64,000 nucleotides of DNA from contig CAZXHT010000010.1 in the NCBI GenBank assembly GCA_964640665.1, forward strand, positions 1 to 64,000, written 5' to 3'. Positions 47,032 through 56,537 of the stretch are shown piece by piece. The notes below the pieces were generated by a model that saw nothing but the letters and a program-made list of their open reading frames with translations, had not been told where the DNA came from and did no database searches. A program made the translations under genes and the position numbers. The stretch is from DATKYQ01 sp964640665. GTDB lineage: Bacteria > Myxococcota > B64-G9. Numbering within the stretch: the first letter of the stretch is position 1; every line of letters starts with the position of its first letter.

Positions 47032-47866
47032 TTTTAAGGGCCACGAATTCTTCGTCGGGGATGCTGAAGGTGTGCTCGGGGGCAGGGAAGGTTCTTTGGC
47101 GCACCTCGTCGCAGTAGCTAGATACGGCTTTTTTCATCAGCTCACCCGTGTCGGCGAACTTCTTCACGAACTTGGGGGTAAAGCCCGCGTCGATGCCCAC
47201 AAGATCGTGGAAGACCAGCACCTGGCCGTCTGTGCCGCTGCCGGCGCCGATACCGATGACAGGAATGTCCAGCTTGTGCGCTATAAACTCCCCCAACCGG
47301 GCGGGAACGCACTCGAGCACCAGCAAGAACGCCCCGGCCTGCTGCAAGGCCAACGAGTCTTCCAGGATCCTGCGTGCCGAAGCGGCGTCCTTGCCCTGCA
47401 CGCGGTAGCCGCCGAGCATGCCGGCCGTCTGGGGCGTCAGGCCCAGGTGGCCGACCACCGGGATGCCTGCGCTGGTCAGCCTGGCGACAGTCTCTGCCAC
47501 CCAGCCGCCGCCCTCGAGCTTGACCGCCTGGGCTCGGCCTTCTTTCATGAAGCGCCCGGCGTTGGTCACGGCCTGTTCGACGGACACATTGTAGGACATG
47601 AAGGGCATGTCGCCGATCAACAGCGCGCGTTCGAGCCCGCGGGATACGGCCCGCGTGTGGTGCAGCATCTCGTCGACGGTCACGCTCAGAGTATCCGGGT
47701 GACCCAGGACGACGTTGGCCAGGCTGTCGCCCACCAATACCGTGTCGACCCCGGCCGCGTCGACGATTCGCGCGGTGGGGAAGTCGTAGGCAGTCACCAT
47801 GGTGATTGGTGTGCCGGCCCGTTTCATCTTGGCCGGCGTAGTTATTTCCACCTTGTCGTTACTCAT
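47021..47866 (-). CDS. panB: 3-methyl-2-oxobutanoate hydroxymethyltransferase
   Basis: The enzyme uses 5,10-methylene-tetrahydrofolate to make ketopantoate, the first step of pantothenate synthesis. At 281 residues it has the usual length. Family motifs are visible in order: MVTAYDFPTARIVDAAGVDTVLVGDSLANVVLG (the Mg-binding Asp-Ser region), LLIGDMPFMSY, KLEGGGWVAE, VVGHLGLTPQT, FLLVLECVP and PVIGIGAGSGTDGQVLVFHD. It overlaps panE by 4 bp (ATGA), and the SH3 protein gene overlaps its end. It uses the same folate one-carbon pool as the SHMT-GcvT fusion nearby. Confidence 0.93.
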   Translation of the reverse strand: MSNDKVEITTPAKMKRAGTPITMVTAYDFPTARIVDAAGVDTVLVGDSLANVVLGHPDTLSVTVDEMLHHTRAVSRGLERALLIGDMPFMSYNVSVEQAVTNAGRFMKEGRAQAVKLEGGGWVAETVARLTSAGIPVVGHLGLTPQTAGMLGGYRVQGKDAASARRILEDSLALQQAGAFLLVLECVPARLGEFIAHKLDIPVIGIGAGSGTDGQVLVFHDLVGIDAGFTPKFVKKFADTGELMKKAVSSYCDEVRQRTFPAPEHTFSIPDEEFVALKNAL

Positions 47867-48774
47867 GTCTTGCCTCCGCAGGTCGCGCCGATTGCCTTGA
47901 CCAGCTTCGTCAGTGTCGCGTTGACCGGGTAGTCGCCCATGCCGGCGATGGCACCGTTGATGAAATCGATTTCCGTCCGCTTGCAGGCCTGGATGTCTTG
48001 GTACATGCTCGAACGATTGTCGGCGGTGCGCCGGGCGACATCAGCCACAAGGGTCTGAATCTCACCAGAATCGAATTCAAGCCCCTGGCCGTCCGCCGCG
48101 CGTAGGGCCTCGTCGACAGCGGCCCGCATCAGATCGCGGCTTTCCGCGTGTTCGACGAGCACTCCGTTACGCACCCGGAGAATCGCGCTCAGCGCGTTGA
48201 TACCGACGTTGACCATCAGCTTGCCCCACATCAGGCGGCGGATCTCCCGGCTGGCTTTGACTTCGATGCCGGCGCCACAAAGCGTCTCGGCGATGCGCTC
48301 TGTGCGCAAGCTTTCCGAGCCGTCCAACTCGCCGATGAATGTCTCGCCCTGACCCGCATGGTGCACGCGGCCGACCCCCAGAAGATTAGCGCCCATGGTC
48401 GTGCTGCCGCCGAGCACGCGTTCAGCCGGGACGACGCGGGCCAGGGCATCGGTGTTGCCGATGCCGTTCTGCGCGCTCCAGACGGCGGTCTCCTCGCCGA
48501 CCAGCGCCCGGTGGTGCCGCATGGCTTCTTCCGTCTGGTAGGCCTTGACCCATACCATCACCAGATCGACCGGCCCCAGTGCGGCCGCGTCGGTAGTGAT
48601 CTTGACCTCGACCAGATGCTTGCCGCGCACGCCCTCGACGGCGATCCCGCGCGAGGCGATCTCCCGCGCCCGTTCAGGGTCGCGGTCCAGCAGGGTGACA
48701 TCCAGGCCCCCCTGGCTGAGGTAAGCGGAAAACATACAACCCATGGCGCCGGGACCGATGACGGCGATTCTCAT
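47863..48774 (-). CDS. panE: 2-dehydropantoate 2-reductase
   Basis: The NADPH-dependent enzyme reduces ketopantoate to pantoate, the second step of the pathway. At 303 residues it has the usual length. The N-terminal Rossmann motif is RIAVIGPGAMGCMFSAYLSQGG. The central catalytic region contains LMWGKLMVNVGINALSAILRVRNG, with the expected Lys. The C-terminal part contains SSMYQDIQACKRTEIDFINGAI, a hallmark segment (Ser/Asp with Glu in 'TEIDFINGAI'). It is the first gene of the panE-panB-SH3 operon, with no strong ribosome binding site. Confidence 0.92.
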   Translation of the reverse strand: MRIAVIGPGAMGCMFSAYLSQGGLDVTLLDRDPERAREIASRGIAVEGVRGKHLVEVKITTDAAALGPVDLVMVWVKAYQTEEAMRHHRALVGEETAVWSAQNGIGNTDALARVVPAERVLGGSTTMGANLLGVGRVHHAGQGETFIGELDGSESLRTERIAETLCGAGIEVKASREIRRLMWGKLMVNVGINALSAILRVRNGVLVEHAESRDLMRAAVDEALRAADGQGLEFDSGEIQTLVADVARRTADNRSSMYQDIQACKRTEIDFINGAIAGMGDYPVNATLTKLVKAIGATCGGKT

Positions 48775-48858
48775 TGGTCAAAGGTAGGAACTTGATTGGT
48801 GATAGTCAAGAGGATCCTGGCCGATTTCCGATTGTGTGCCCGGCATTGCTGGGATAAT

Positions 48859-49572
48859 ATGCCGCGCGTGGAGAAGCTTTCGGTCATCATGCCCGTCTTC
48901 AACGAGCGGGACACCATCGAGAGAATCATCGCAAGAGTGCTCGATGTCGATCTTCCCATGGAGTTGATTGTCGTTGATGATTGCAGCTCGGACGGCAGCC
49001 ATGCCAAGCTTTTAGAACTTGCCGGGCGGAACCCCGAGATTCGCCTGGTGCGCCACGCGCGCAACCGCGGCAAGGGGGCCGCCATCCGTACCGGGTTCGA
49101 GCAGGTCAGCGGAGACGTGGTCGTGATCCAGGACGCCGACCTGGAGTACGATCCCGCCGAATACCCCGGGCTGCTCGCGCCGATTCACGAGGGCAGGGCG
49201 GACGTCGTCTACGGCTCGCGCTTCATGGGCGGGGCGCGGCGCGAGTTCAAGCTCAGCCATGCCCTGGCTAACCGCTTCTTGACGCTGCTTTCGAACCTGG
49301 TGACCGGTCTCGATCTTTCCGACATGGAGACCTGCTACAAGATGTTCAGCGCCGAGTTGCTGAACGGCGCGCGCTTCGTAAGCGAGCGTTTCGGCATCGA
49401 GCCCGAACTGACCGCTTATTTCGCGCGCGCCGGGGCGCGAATATGCGAGGTGCCCATCGGCTACTCCGGACGCGGCTACGCGGCCGGCAAGAAGATCGGG
49501 GTCAAGGACGGCCTCGAAGCGATCTTCGCCATTCTCAAGTTCAATCTGTTTGCGGGCCGGCGACCAAAGTGA
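48859..49572 (+). CDS. family 2 glycosyltransferase, DPM1-like
   Basis: A 237-residue GT-A enzyme with the typical layout: VIMPVFNERDTIERII, LIVVDDCSSDGS (first Asp pair), a nucleotide-sugar region KGAAIRTGFEQVSGDVVVIQDADLEYDP with the metal-binding Asp-x-Asp, and a late GFGIEPE-like segment (SERFGIEPELTAYFARAG). It resembles dolichyl-phosphate mannose synthase-like transferases that load a sugar onto a polyprenyl phosphate. The start at 48859 is chosen over the weaker 48796. It overlaps the next GT-C gene by one base (TGATG), so the pair probably works in sequence: charge the lipid, then transfer. Confidence 0.85.
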   Translation: MPRVEKLSVIMPVFNERDTIERIIARVLDVDLPMELIVVDDCSSDGSHAKLLELAGRNPEIRLVRHARNRGKGAAIRTGFEQVSGDVVVIQDADLEYDPAEYPGLLAPIHEGRADVVYGSRFMGGARREFKLSHALANRFLTLLSNLVTGLDLSDMETCYKMFSAELLNGARFVSERFGIEPELTAYFARAGARICEVPIGYSGRGYAAGKKIGVKDGLEAIFAILKFNLFAGRRPK

Positions 49573-51302
49573 TGGCTGAGCAGGACCCGCGCAGAAGATA
49601 TGAGGTGCTTGCAGTCGTCGCCATCTGCAGCCTGGCCGTCAGCGTCAGATTGTTGTTCCTTGCGCGCTGGGCGGGCACGCCGCTTTTTTCTTCGCCGGTC
49701 GGCGACGAGCTGAACTTTCACCGGACGGCGCTTGCGTTACTTTCCGAACACTCGCTGGGATCGTTTCTCTACCAGCCGCTCTACTCGTATTTTCTGGCGG
49801 GCGTCTACCGGCTGTTTGGCCCGGACGTCGGCATGGTGCGCACGATCCAGCTTGCGATCGGAGTGGGCACGACGCTGCTCTTCTATGGACTGGGGCGCGA
49901 GCTTGGGAAGGATGGTAACGCCGGTCGCTGGACCGGGTACCTGACCGGGACGATCGCGGCGCTGTACGGACCGCAGGTGTTTTTCGAAGGCCAGTTGCTT
50001 GCCCCGGCCTTGACGCTGCCCTTGACGGCCGGGGCGCTGTGGTGCCTGCTGGTGGCCGTCAAGCGAAGCAAGCCCTGGTTGCTCGTTGCGGGCGGGCTGT
50101 TATTGGGCTTGGCCTGCATGGGCAGGCCCAACCTGCTGGTCATGCTTCCAGCCGGCCTGGTTTGGTTGCTTATGAGAATCCGGCCTTGGCGCCGGATCTG
50201 GTTGTCTGCTGGTCTGCTTGTCGTGGGAGTCATTCTGGGTCTTTCGCCTTCATGGATACACAACGCCGTCAGTGGACAAGGCTTCGTGCCGGTTTCTTCT
50301 TCGGGCGGACACAGTTTCTTCATCGGCAACAACCCCCAGGCTACAGGTGGATTCCACATTCCCAAAGGCGCGCGCATCGATGACAGCGACCACGCCGCCT
50401 ACCGGCGCTCGCTGACCCTTCTGGCCGAGCGAGCCGCGGGCCACGATCTTACTCCCGCCGAGGTGTCGGCCTACTGGTGGCATCGAGGGCTCGACTTCTG
50501 GGCTGCACACCCGGGACAGGTGCTTTGGCTTTCCGGCAAGAAGCTCCTGCTGGCGCTGAACTCCGTAGAGAGACCGATCCACCATCCCTACGTCTTTGCC
50601 GAGGAAGTGGCGCCGATTCTAGGCTACCTGCTTTCTTTCGGCATCGTCTTTCCCTTCGCCGTACTGGGGGTTTGGTTCGGCCGGCGTCGCCGCGCGGGGG
50701 TCGGGTTGCTGCTCGGCTGCGCCGGGACATACCTGCTGACGATGGTCGCCTTCTATGTCGCCGATCGTTACCGGATCTTGTTGCTTTCGGCGCTGATTCC
50801 ACTGGCCGGGCTGGGAATGGTCGAGCTCGCGCGTACGATCCGCGCCAAGGGAGCACTGCGCACCTGGCCATGTATTTTAGGACTCGCCGCGGCCTTCGCC
50901 GTCACCCAGTTGCCGCTGACCTCGGCCCGCGCCACCAACCAGGCGCTGGTCGTCGGATACAACCTGATGGGCAAGGCTGCCGGAGAGCGCGGCAAGCTGC
51001 TCGAGGCCGAGAAATATTTCAAACACGCGCTCGAACTGGCCGGCCCCGGGCAAGGCGCCAGGGCGCGCGCCAACCTGAGCCTGCTGCTTCAACGCCGCGG
51101 TCAGCTCGAGCGGGCGCAAAGGCTGTATGTCGAGGCGGCCCGTGCCGATCCCGACTGGCAGGCCATCCGCATTCGCCTGGCGCGCCTGGCCGAGAGCAGG
51201 GGAGACATTCAGCAAGCCATCCAATGGTGGCGCGAGGCGGCGGCGCTGATGGCCGATCCCGCCCCGGCCCTGCGCGAGATAACAAGACTAGAAAAACACT
51301 GA
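49572..51302 (+). CDS. GT-C glycosyltransferase with C-terminal TPR tail
   Basis: A 576-residue polytopic membrane protein, with its ATG at 49572 inside the TGATG overlap. It has about ten membrane helices and, after the first, the acidic motif SSPVGDELNFHRTALALL, the place of the catalytic Asp-Glu in PMT/ArnT-like GT-C enzymes. The soluble C-terminal tail (about 465-576) holds TPR-like repeats (LLEAEKYFKHALELAGPGQ, RARANLSLLLQRRGQLERAQRLYVEAA). A TPR tail on a GT-C enzyme suggests protein substrates or partners. It probably uses the polyprenyl-linked sugar made by the preceding gene. Confidence 0.75.
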   Translation: MAEQDPRRRYEVLAVVAICSLAVSVRLLFLARWAGTPLFSSPVGDELNFHRTALALLSEHSLGSFLYQPLYSYFLAGVYRLFGPDVGMVRTIQLAIGVGTTLLFYGLGRELGKDGNAGRWTGYLTGTIAALYGPQVFFEGQLLAPALTLPLTAGALWCLLVAVKRSKPWLLVAGGLLLGLACMGRPNLLVMLPAGLVWLLMRIRPWRRIWLSAGLLVVGVILGLSPSWIHNAVSGQGFVPVSSSGGHSFFIGNNPQATGGFHIPKGARIDDSDHAAYRRSLTLLAERAAGHDLTPAEVSAYWWHRGLDFWAAHPGQVLWLSGKKLLLALNSVERPIHHPYVFAEEVAPILGYLLSFGIVFPFAVLGVWFGRRRRAGVGLLLGCAGTYLLTMVAFYVADRYRILLLSALIPLAGLGMVELARTIRAKGALRTWPCILGLAAAFAVTQLPLTSARATNQALVVGYNLMGKAAGERGKLLEAEKYFKHALELAGPGQGARARANLSLLLQRRGQLERAQRLYVEAARADPDWQAIRIRLARLAESRGDIQQAIQWWREAAALMADPAPALREITRLEKH

Positions 51303-51326
51303 ACGAGCGCGATATCGGCCCACGCT

Positions 51327-54300
51327 TCAAGGCAACGGTTCTTCTCCGGGGCTCATGAAGCGCTGTAGGATTGTTACCCTGCGGGGGATGGTCATCCAGT
51401 CGCCCTTGGAAAGCTCGAGCGGGGTGCGCGCCGGCGGAGTCTTGTCGTGATCGGTTATCGGCAGAATGAACAGATAGGATCCCTCGCGGGCGAACTTGGT
51501 GTCTATCAGGGCCAGCCCGACCTGGCGTTGGCCTGTGGAGGTGGCCGAGGTTACGACGCCTGCGTACTCGCCGCGGCGCGCGGCCAGAACCGGGTTGCCC
51601 GGTCTGAGCACCTTGCCGCCCTTCTGACAGACTTCGTAGCGCACTACGGTTCGCTTGCGGTTCTGGTGCCATTCGAGCGCAGCCGTGCGGCCGACAAAGA
51701 ACGGCTTGTGCAACTTGACATAGGAGCCGTAGCCGGCCTCGATCGGATTGATCTTGTGCGCCCCTGCCAACTCGTGCCCGTGCAGCGGAAAACCGGCCTC
51801 GGTGCGCAGCGTGTCCCTGGCGCCAAGCCCGGCGGGCACGATGCCGAGATCGGCGCCGGCTTCCAACAGTGCATTCCAGACCGCGGGCGCCTTGTCGGGG
51901 TGTACGAAGATCTCGAAGCCCCATTCCTCACCGGTGTATCCCGTGCGGTTGACGATAGAAGGACCGCCGGCGACAGTGCCCGAAAGCAATTCGAACTTGC
52001 GCAGACGGGCCAGGTCTTCTGCGAAAGACGCCGGCTCGGAGACGGAGGCCAGGATCTCGAGCGAGCGCGGGCCCTGTATGGCCAAATCGACTTGGCAGTC
52101 TGCGCCGCAGGCGGGATCCTTGAGGTTACGGATGCTGACATCGCCCTCGATGGCCAGGCGCGGGAAGCGTTCGTCGAGCAGCATGCCGCCGCCGGCCACG
52201 GCCCGGAACCAGGCCTCGTCCTCGTCGGCGTTGGCCGCGTTGACCACCACGATGAAGCGCTCGCGCTCCAGGCGGTAGACGATGATGTCGTCGATGCAGC
52301 GGCCGTCGTGGGCCAGCAGGTAAGAGTAGTGCGCCTGGCCGGGACACAGCATGGGCACGTAGTTGCTGGTGAGTAGATCGAGAAAGCGCTTGGCGAAGGG
52401 GCCGCAAAACTCGAGCAGGCCCATGTGGGCCACGTCGAACAGGCCGGCCCGGGTGCGCACCGCCTCGTGCTCGGCCAGGATGCCCGAGTACATGACCGGC
52501 ATCCGCCAGCCGGCGAAGGGCACCAGGTGCTTGGGAGAAGTCAGCTTCTCGTGCTCTCCTATCAGGCAAGTTTCTAATAGCGGACCCTCGGGCGGATTCC
52601 ATTCGAAGGCCGACGGTTTTTCCTCAGGCGCGATCTCGGGCGCGTCTTTCAGGCGCGCTTTTTGGCCTACGAAGAATGGTTTGCCGAGATCGACTTCCTC
52701 GGATCCCGGATGATCTTCGCCGGCGAACACTTCGGCGACGGCCTCGCAGCCCGCCGGCTGCGCCCCGGCCTCGACCAGCCGCGACCAGACGGCGGCCGCG
52801 GACGGGACGGGCAGAAAGATGTCGAAACCTGGCGTGACGCCTGCCGGGCGATTGAGCACCACCAGCTCATGGTGCCCGACGGCGGAGCCCTGTTCGGGCG
52901 GACTCATGCCCAGCGCCCTCTCGACCACACCGGCGGCCTTGGGGCCGCGTAACCCCAGGCAGGTTGTCGGATCGCGATCCTCGCCGGGTTCGGAAAGATC
53001 ATCGATCACGGCCGGGCCTTCGCACTTGATCCAGATGTCCTCGTCGTGAAGCAGGTAGCCGTCGGACAGGCCGCGCAGCCAGGCACTGATCTCTTCAGGC
53101 TGCTGCGTTTCGACGCGCAACAAAAAGCGGTCGTAACCTGCGTTGTCCGCACTAAGATGCACCGCCACGGCCGGGGCCTTTAGTTTGCCGTCCCGGTCGA
53201 GCAGCCAGGTTGCTGTCGCCCGTCCTGCGGGCAGCGAGATGACGTGCGTGCTGCAGGCGCACTCCAGAAGCTGGCCGGGCCGCCCTTGGCCCAGGCCGAG
53301 AAGCAGCGCCCCGCCCGCGTCGAGCAATGCCGCGCCGTCACGCAGCGCAGCGATTTCCTTGCCCTTGTCTCCGTAGTGCCCGGGCACCAGCCAGCCGTCT
53401 TTGGGTATGACCTTTACGGCCTGGCTCTTGTGCAGCGAGGCCAGTGGAGTCGGACGCTGCGCGACCGTTCCCGCTGTCAAAGACGGCCTGAAGTGCGGGT
53501 AGCCGCTGCCGGCCTCCCCGGCCGGCGGCGCGTCGACCTCGGCGATCAGCTCACTCACCTCGGCTGCAACTTGTTCGAGAAGCTTCTCTCCGATCTTGCC
53601 GCGCCCCCAGTCGATGCGCCCGCCGATGTAGCTGAAGGGATGAATGCCGCGAATCAAGCGCGCGATCAGTGCGGCCAGCTTCTTCATCTGCGGCGGGCCG
53701 AAGCCGCGCTGGGTCGCCCAGGTGGAGCCGAAACGCAAGCCCGAAGGATGTATGGCGTTACTGTCGCCGTGGATAGTGTTCTTGTTGCAGACGATGCCGG
53801 CCAGGTCGAGAATGCGCGAGGCGATCTCGCCGGTCAGCGGCTGTCCGTTGGGTGTCTTGACCTTGCGCAGGTCTAGCAGGCACATGTGGGTGTTGGTTCC
53901 GCCGTAGGCCAGCGTCAGGCCCTCGTCTTCGAATGCCTCCGCCAGGGCACGCGTGTTTTCAAGTACGCCGCGTTGCAGAGCCTTGAAATCCTCGGAGGCG
54001 GCGATGCGAATGGCGACCGCCTTGGCTGCCAGTTGGTGGATGTGCGGCCCGCCCTGCTCTCCGGGAAAGACGCCCATGTCGACGCGGCGGGCGATCTCGG
54101 GATCGCTCGAAAGCAGCATGGCGCCGCGCGGGCCGCACAGCGTCTTGTGGGTAGTGAAGCTGGTCACCTGGGCGATACCGACCGGGTTGTTCAGGAGGCC
54201 GGCTGCAACCATGCCGGCCAGGTGGGCGATGTCGGCCAGCAGCACGGCCCCGACGCCGTCGGCCGCGGCGCGCAGCTTCTGCCAGTCGACGTCCCAGGGA

Positions 54301-54932
54301 TAGGCCGAGAAGCCGCCGATGATCAGCTTGGGGCGGTGCTCGGCGGCCAGCTTGGCGATATAGTCGTAGTCGAGCTTTCCCGAACGCGAGACTTCGTAGG
54401 GCACAATGTTGTGCGCGATGCCCGAGCGATTCACCTCGGAGCCGTGGGTCAGGTGACCGCCATTGGTCAAAGACGGCCCCATGACCGTGTCGCCCGGCTT
54501 GACGAAGGCGTTGTAGACGGCGTTGTTGGCGGCCGCACCGGAAAGCGGCTGGGCGTTGACGAAGATCTTGTCGGCCGCGGCCCGCTCGTTGGCGAACAAC
54601 TCGGCTGTACGCCGGCGCAGGGTAGATTCGAGGATGTCGACGTACTCGCAGCCCTTGTAGTAACGCCGGTTTGAGTAGCGCCGGTAGTGGGCCAATTGAT
54701 GACCGAACGACGACAAGCGCTCGGGCGGCTCGAAAAATGTACGCGGCGAAGGGTAGCCCTCGGCATAGACGTTGCCGAACTCGGAGGCCAGCGCCTCGCG
54801 AACCGAGGCCGGGCAGATGCTCTCGGAAGCGATCAAAATGATCTTACGCCGCTGCCGCTCCGCCTCACGGCTGCTCATGTCGTGAATCAGCGGGTCGACT
54901 CCTTCCAGCGATTGCGTAACATGTTCGCTCAA
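51327..54932 (-). CDS. SHMT - degenerate GcvT-like - GcvT fusion protein
   Basis: A 1,201-residue cytoplasmic fusion. The TTG at 54932 follows AAGGAAGG and starts at the natural SHMT N-terminus. Residues about 1-465 are serine hydroxymethyltransferase: ASES…YAEGYPS, ADIAHLAG (Asp234, His237), and the pyridoxal-phosphate lysine in TTHKTLCGPRG (Lys263). Residues about 500-765 are GcvT-like but degenerate. Residues about 790-1201 are a full GcvT domain: HLVPFAGWRMPVMYSGI, AGLFDVAHMG, DGRCIDDIIVYRL and VVNAAN. In the middle copy the DD and NAAN motifs are gone (it reads DGKLKAPAVAVHL and VETQQP). The fusion would couple serine-glycine interconversion to glycine-cleavage methylene transfer on tetrahydrofolate. 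Lipoylated GcvH and GcvP are not in the window. Confidence 0.85.
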   Translation of the reverse strand: MSEHVTQSLEGVDPLIHDMSSREAERQRRKIILIASESICPASVREALASEFGNVYAEGYPSPRTFFEPPERLSSFGHQLAHYRRYSNRRYYKGCEYVDILESTLRRRTAELFANERAAADKIFVNAQPLSGAAANNAVYNAFVKPGDTVMGPSLTNGGHLTHGSEVNRSGIAHNIVPYEVSRSGKLDYDYIAKLAAEHRPKLIIGGFSAYPWDVDWQKLRAAADGVGAVLLADIAHLAGMVAAGLLNNPVGIAQVTSFTTHKTLCGPRGAMLLSSDPEIARRVDMGVFPGEQGGPHIHQLAAKAVAIRIAASEDFKALQRGVLENTRALAEAFEDEGLTLAYGGTNTHMCLLDLRKVKTPNGQPLTGEIASRILDLAGIVCNKNTIHGDSNAIHPSGLRFGSTWATQRGFGPPQMKKLAALIARLIRGIHPFSYIGGRIDWGRGKIGEKLLEQVAAEVSELIAEVDAPPAGEAGSGYPHFRPSLTAGTVAQRPTPLASLHKSQAVKVIPKDGWLVPGHYGDKGKEIAALRDGAALLDAGGALLLGLGQGRPGQLLECACSTHVISLPAGRATATWLLDRDGKLKAPAVAVHLSADNAGYDRFLLRVETQQPEEISAWLRGLSDGYLLHDEDIWIKCEGPAVIDDLSEPGEDRDPTTCLGLRGPKAAGVVERALGMSPPEQGSAVGHHELVVLNRPAGVTPGFDIFLPVPSAAAVWSRLVEAGAQPAGCEAVAEVFAGEDHPGSEEVDLGKPFFVGQKARLKDAPEIAPEEKPSAFEWNPPEGPLLETCLIGEHEKLTSPKHLVPFAGWRMPVMYSGILAEHEAVRTRAGLFDVAHMGLLEFCGPFAKRFLDLLTSNYVPMLCPGQAHYSYLLAHDGRCIDDIIVYRLERERFIVVVNAANADEDEAWFRAVAGGGMLLDERFPRLAIEGDVSIRNLKDPACGADCQVDLAIQGPRSLEILASVSEPASFAEDLARLRKFELLSGTVAGGPSIVNRTGYTGEEWGFEIFVHPDKAPAVWNALLEAGADLGIVPAGLGARDTLRTEAGFPLHGHELAGAHKINPIEAGYGSYVKLHKPFFVGRTAALEWHQNRKRTVVRYEVCQKGGKVLRPGNPVLAARRGEYAGVVTSATSTGQRQVGLALIDTKFAREGSYLFILPITDHDKTPPARTPLELSKGDWMTIPRRVTILQRFMSPGEEPLP

Positions 54933-55604
54933 GACGCGCCTTCCTTTCGTTGAAATCCCAAATACGATCAGGTTGTGAGTTAGCACTCGCCATTTTTGCT
55001 GTCAAGACGAGTGAAATTTTCCTGCCGGGAGTCTGGGGCACGGCAGTGATGTTTCTGGAATATCTGATGGCAAGATCGTAACAATTCACCCCGAAGGGGT
55101 GAGGTAACACCATCAAAAGGCGAGGGCTGCTTACGCTTCAGCCCCAGGAAGAGTCGAAATAAATAAAGCGCACTGGAGGGGCGCGGCTCGGAGTTCCTCC
55201 GCCTGGCGGTTCGGTAATGAATGTGAAAAATGACATTCAAGGTCATCGGTGGAAAAATAGGGAAATAGTCGCAGGCGGGGTCATGTCCAGAATGAGATGA
55301 GAGAATAGAGATGTATGCGGAGATGAAGAAAAATCTTCTCTATGCAAAAGAAAACGTGCCATGCATTTCGTGTTCATTTCGTGTTCAAGTCGAGCGGGCC
55401 TCTTTCCGAAAGTTGAATCCGGAGTGAACAGATCCCAACGTGTCAACCAGAAATAATGAATCAGTCCATTTCAGGTTTGTTCAGCAGGGCCGAAAGGCCG
55501 TTCGAAGGCCGAAGTTTGTGTATGTCCAGGTGAAGTGCACACCGGTGCCTGCCCCTCTTTTTGTCTGGGTAAAATCGCATGGTCATACAACTTGATCAGC
55601 TTCT
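54933..55604. other. 672-bp gene-poor segment with short repeats
   Basis: I see no convincing gene here. The only frames are short and unlike the neighbours. Visible structure: a perfect hairpin TCACCCC-GAA-GGGGTGA at 55086-55102, without a T-run; a perfect 11-bp tandem pair CATTTCGTGTT at 55364-55385; and GGCC-GAAA-GGCC followed by a third GGCC at 55488-55510, close to the transposase-like gene's 3' end. The start of the SHMT fusion lies at the left edge, so its promoter should be near 54950-55100. Confidence 0.5.
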
Positions 55605-56537
55605 TCACCCGGGCGGGTCAGGCCCGCTGAAAGCGAGTCGAGGCGGAAAACAGTTTTCGGGAAATCGAACGGTCAGCTCACCGGCGCGCAGGCGTCTGGA
55701 AGCCACTCGGTAAAGCTCGACGAACCAGCGGTAGTTGTCCCTGTACTCTCTCCATCCGTCGGGATCGGAACAATGACATAGCGGGGCCGGCTTTTTCTTG
55801 ATCTTGTCGGGTCGGTGATGCGGGTGCTTGTTCAGCACACCGCGAGCGCCCAGAATTCGTCTGCCTCCACGCACGAACTTCCTGCGCGTCTCGATCTCGA
55901 TCTCCGCCACCATGGCCCGGTAGCGTGCCCGCTGCTCACGCGGGCTGAGATCCTTGAAGCACGGAAGCGGGCTGAGCGGCACCTCGTACTTCGTCGAGAA
56001 CTCTCCCGGTCGACAGTTGATTCCCGCCCGGGCGGCCTCGTACTCCCTTGTCCGGTCATACCAGATGCCCTTGAGCTTCTTTCCCTTCGTCACGGCCGCG
56101 ACGCAATTGACGCCAGGCCAGTCCCGGGGACGTAGAACGAGGCCCTCTTTGCAACCGTGGCTGAGCAGGTAGACGGCGCGCTCGATGAGCTTGGCTTCGT
56201 CCAGAATGGGTAGCGCCGTGTACCTGCGCCCCCAGAACTTTTCCTTCCAACGGTAGAGCCGACCGGCCTCGCGCGCCAGGCTGGAGTTGACGTCGCGCAT
56301 GAAGTTGGCAAGTATTTCCACGCATGGCGCGGTGATCAGCAAGTGCATGTGGTTGGAGGCGACCACGACCAAGTGAAGGCAAATATCGCCGTAGCGCGCC
56401 AGGGCTCGACCGAGGATACCCAGGATGATCAGGTTGAGTTCCTTGGATGGTCTGAGGAGCATTCTGCCCTGGATGGCCCGGATAGTGACCTCGAAGGTCG
56501 TGTTGGGCTGGGGCATGTATCTGATTCGTCTTCCCAT
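55605..56537 (-). CDS. HUH (Y1/REP-associated type) transposase-like protein
   Basis: About 310 residues from the ATG at 56537 (the frame continues upstream). The HUH metal motif is HMHLL in VASNHMHLLITAP (His63, His65). It is followed by the family's EKFWGRRYTALPILDEAKL and YLLSHGCKEGLVLRPRDWPG segments, as in REP-associated tyrosine transposases. By eye, the helix that should carry the nucleophilic Tyr (compare R-R-Y-V-R-Y in RAYT proteins) reads SSLAREAGRLYRW. The aligned position is Leu; a Tyr occurs eight residues later. A basic C-terminal extension (PHHRPDKIKKK) is unusual. It may be a domesticated or inactive copy. Hairpins flank it at both sides. Confidence 0.7.
   Translation of the reverse strand: MGRRIRYMPQPNTTFEVTIRAIQGRMLLRPSKELNLIILGILGRALARYGDICLHLVVVASNHMHLLITAPCVEILANFMRDVNSSLAREAGRLYRWKEKFWGRRYTALPILDEAKLIERAVYLLSHGCKEGLVLRPRDWPGVNCVAAVTKGKKLKGIWYDRTREYEAARAGINCRPGEFSTKYEVPLSPLPCFKDLSPREQRARYRAMVAEIEIETRRKFVRGGRRILGARGVLNKHPHHRPDKIKKKPAPLCHCSDPDGWREYRDNYRWFVELYRVASRRLRAGELTVRFPENCFPPRLAFSGPDPPG

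Noticed and set aside
54981..54989. TTAGCACTC resembling half of a CIRCE heat-shock operator
   Set aside because: The second arm is missing at the correct spacing, and the neighbour is not a chaperone gene.
55086..55102. CACCCC/GGGGTG hairpin as a terminator
   Set aside because: The stem is good but no T-run follows on either strand.
54933..55110. Glycine riboswitch before the SHMT-GcvT fusion
   Set aside because: I looked because of the gene's function. The characteristic paired aptamer motifs are not visible, only a short CACCCC hairpin.
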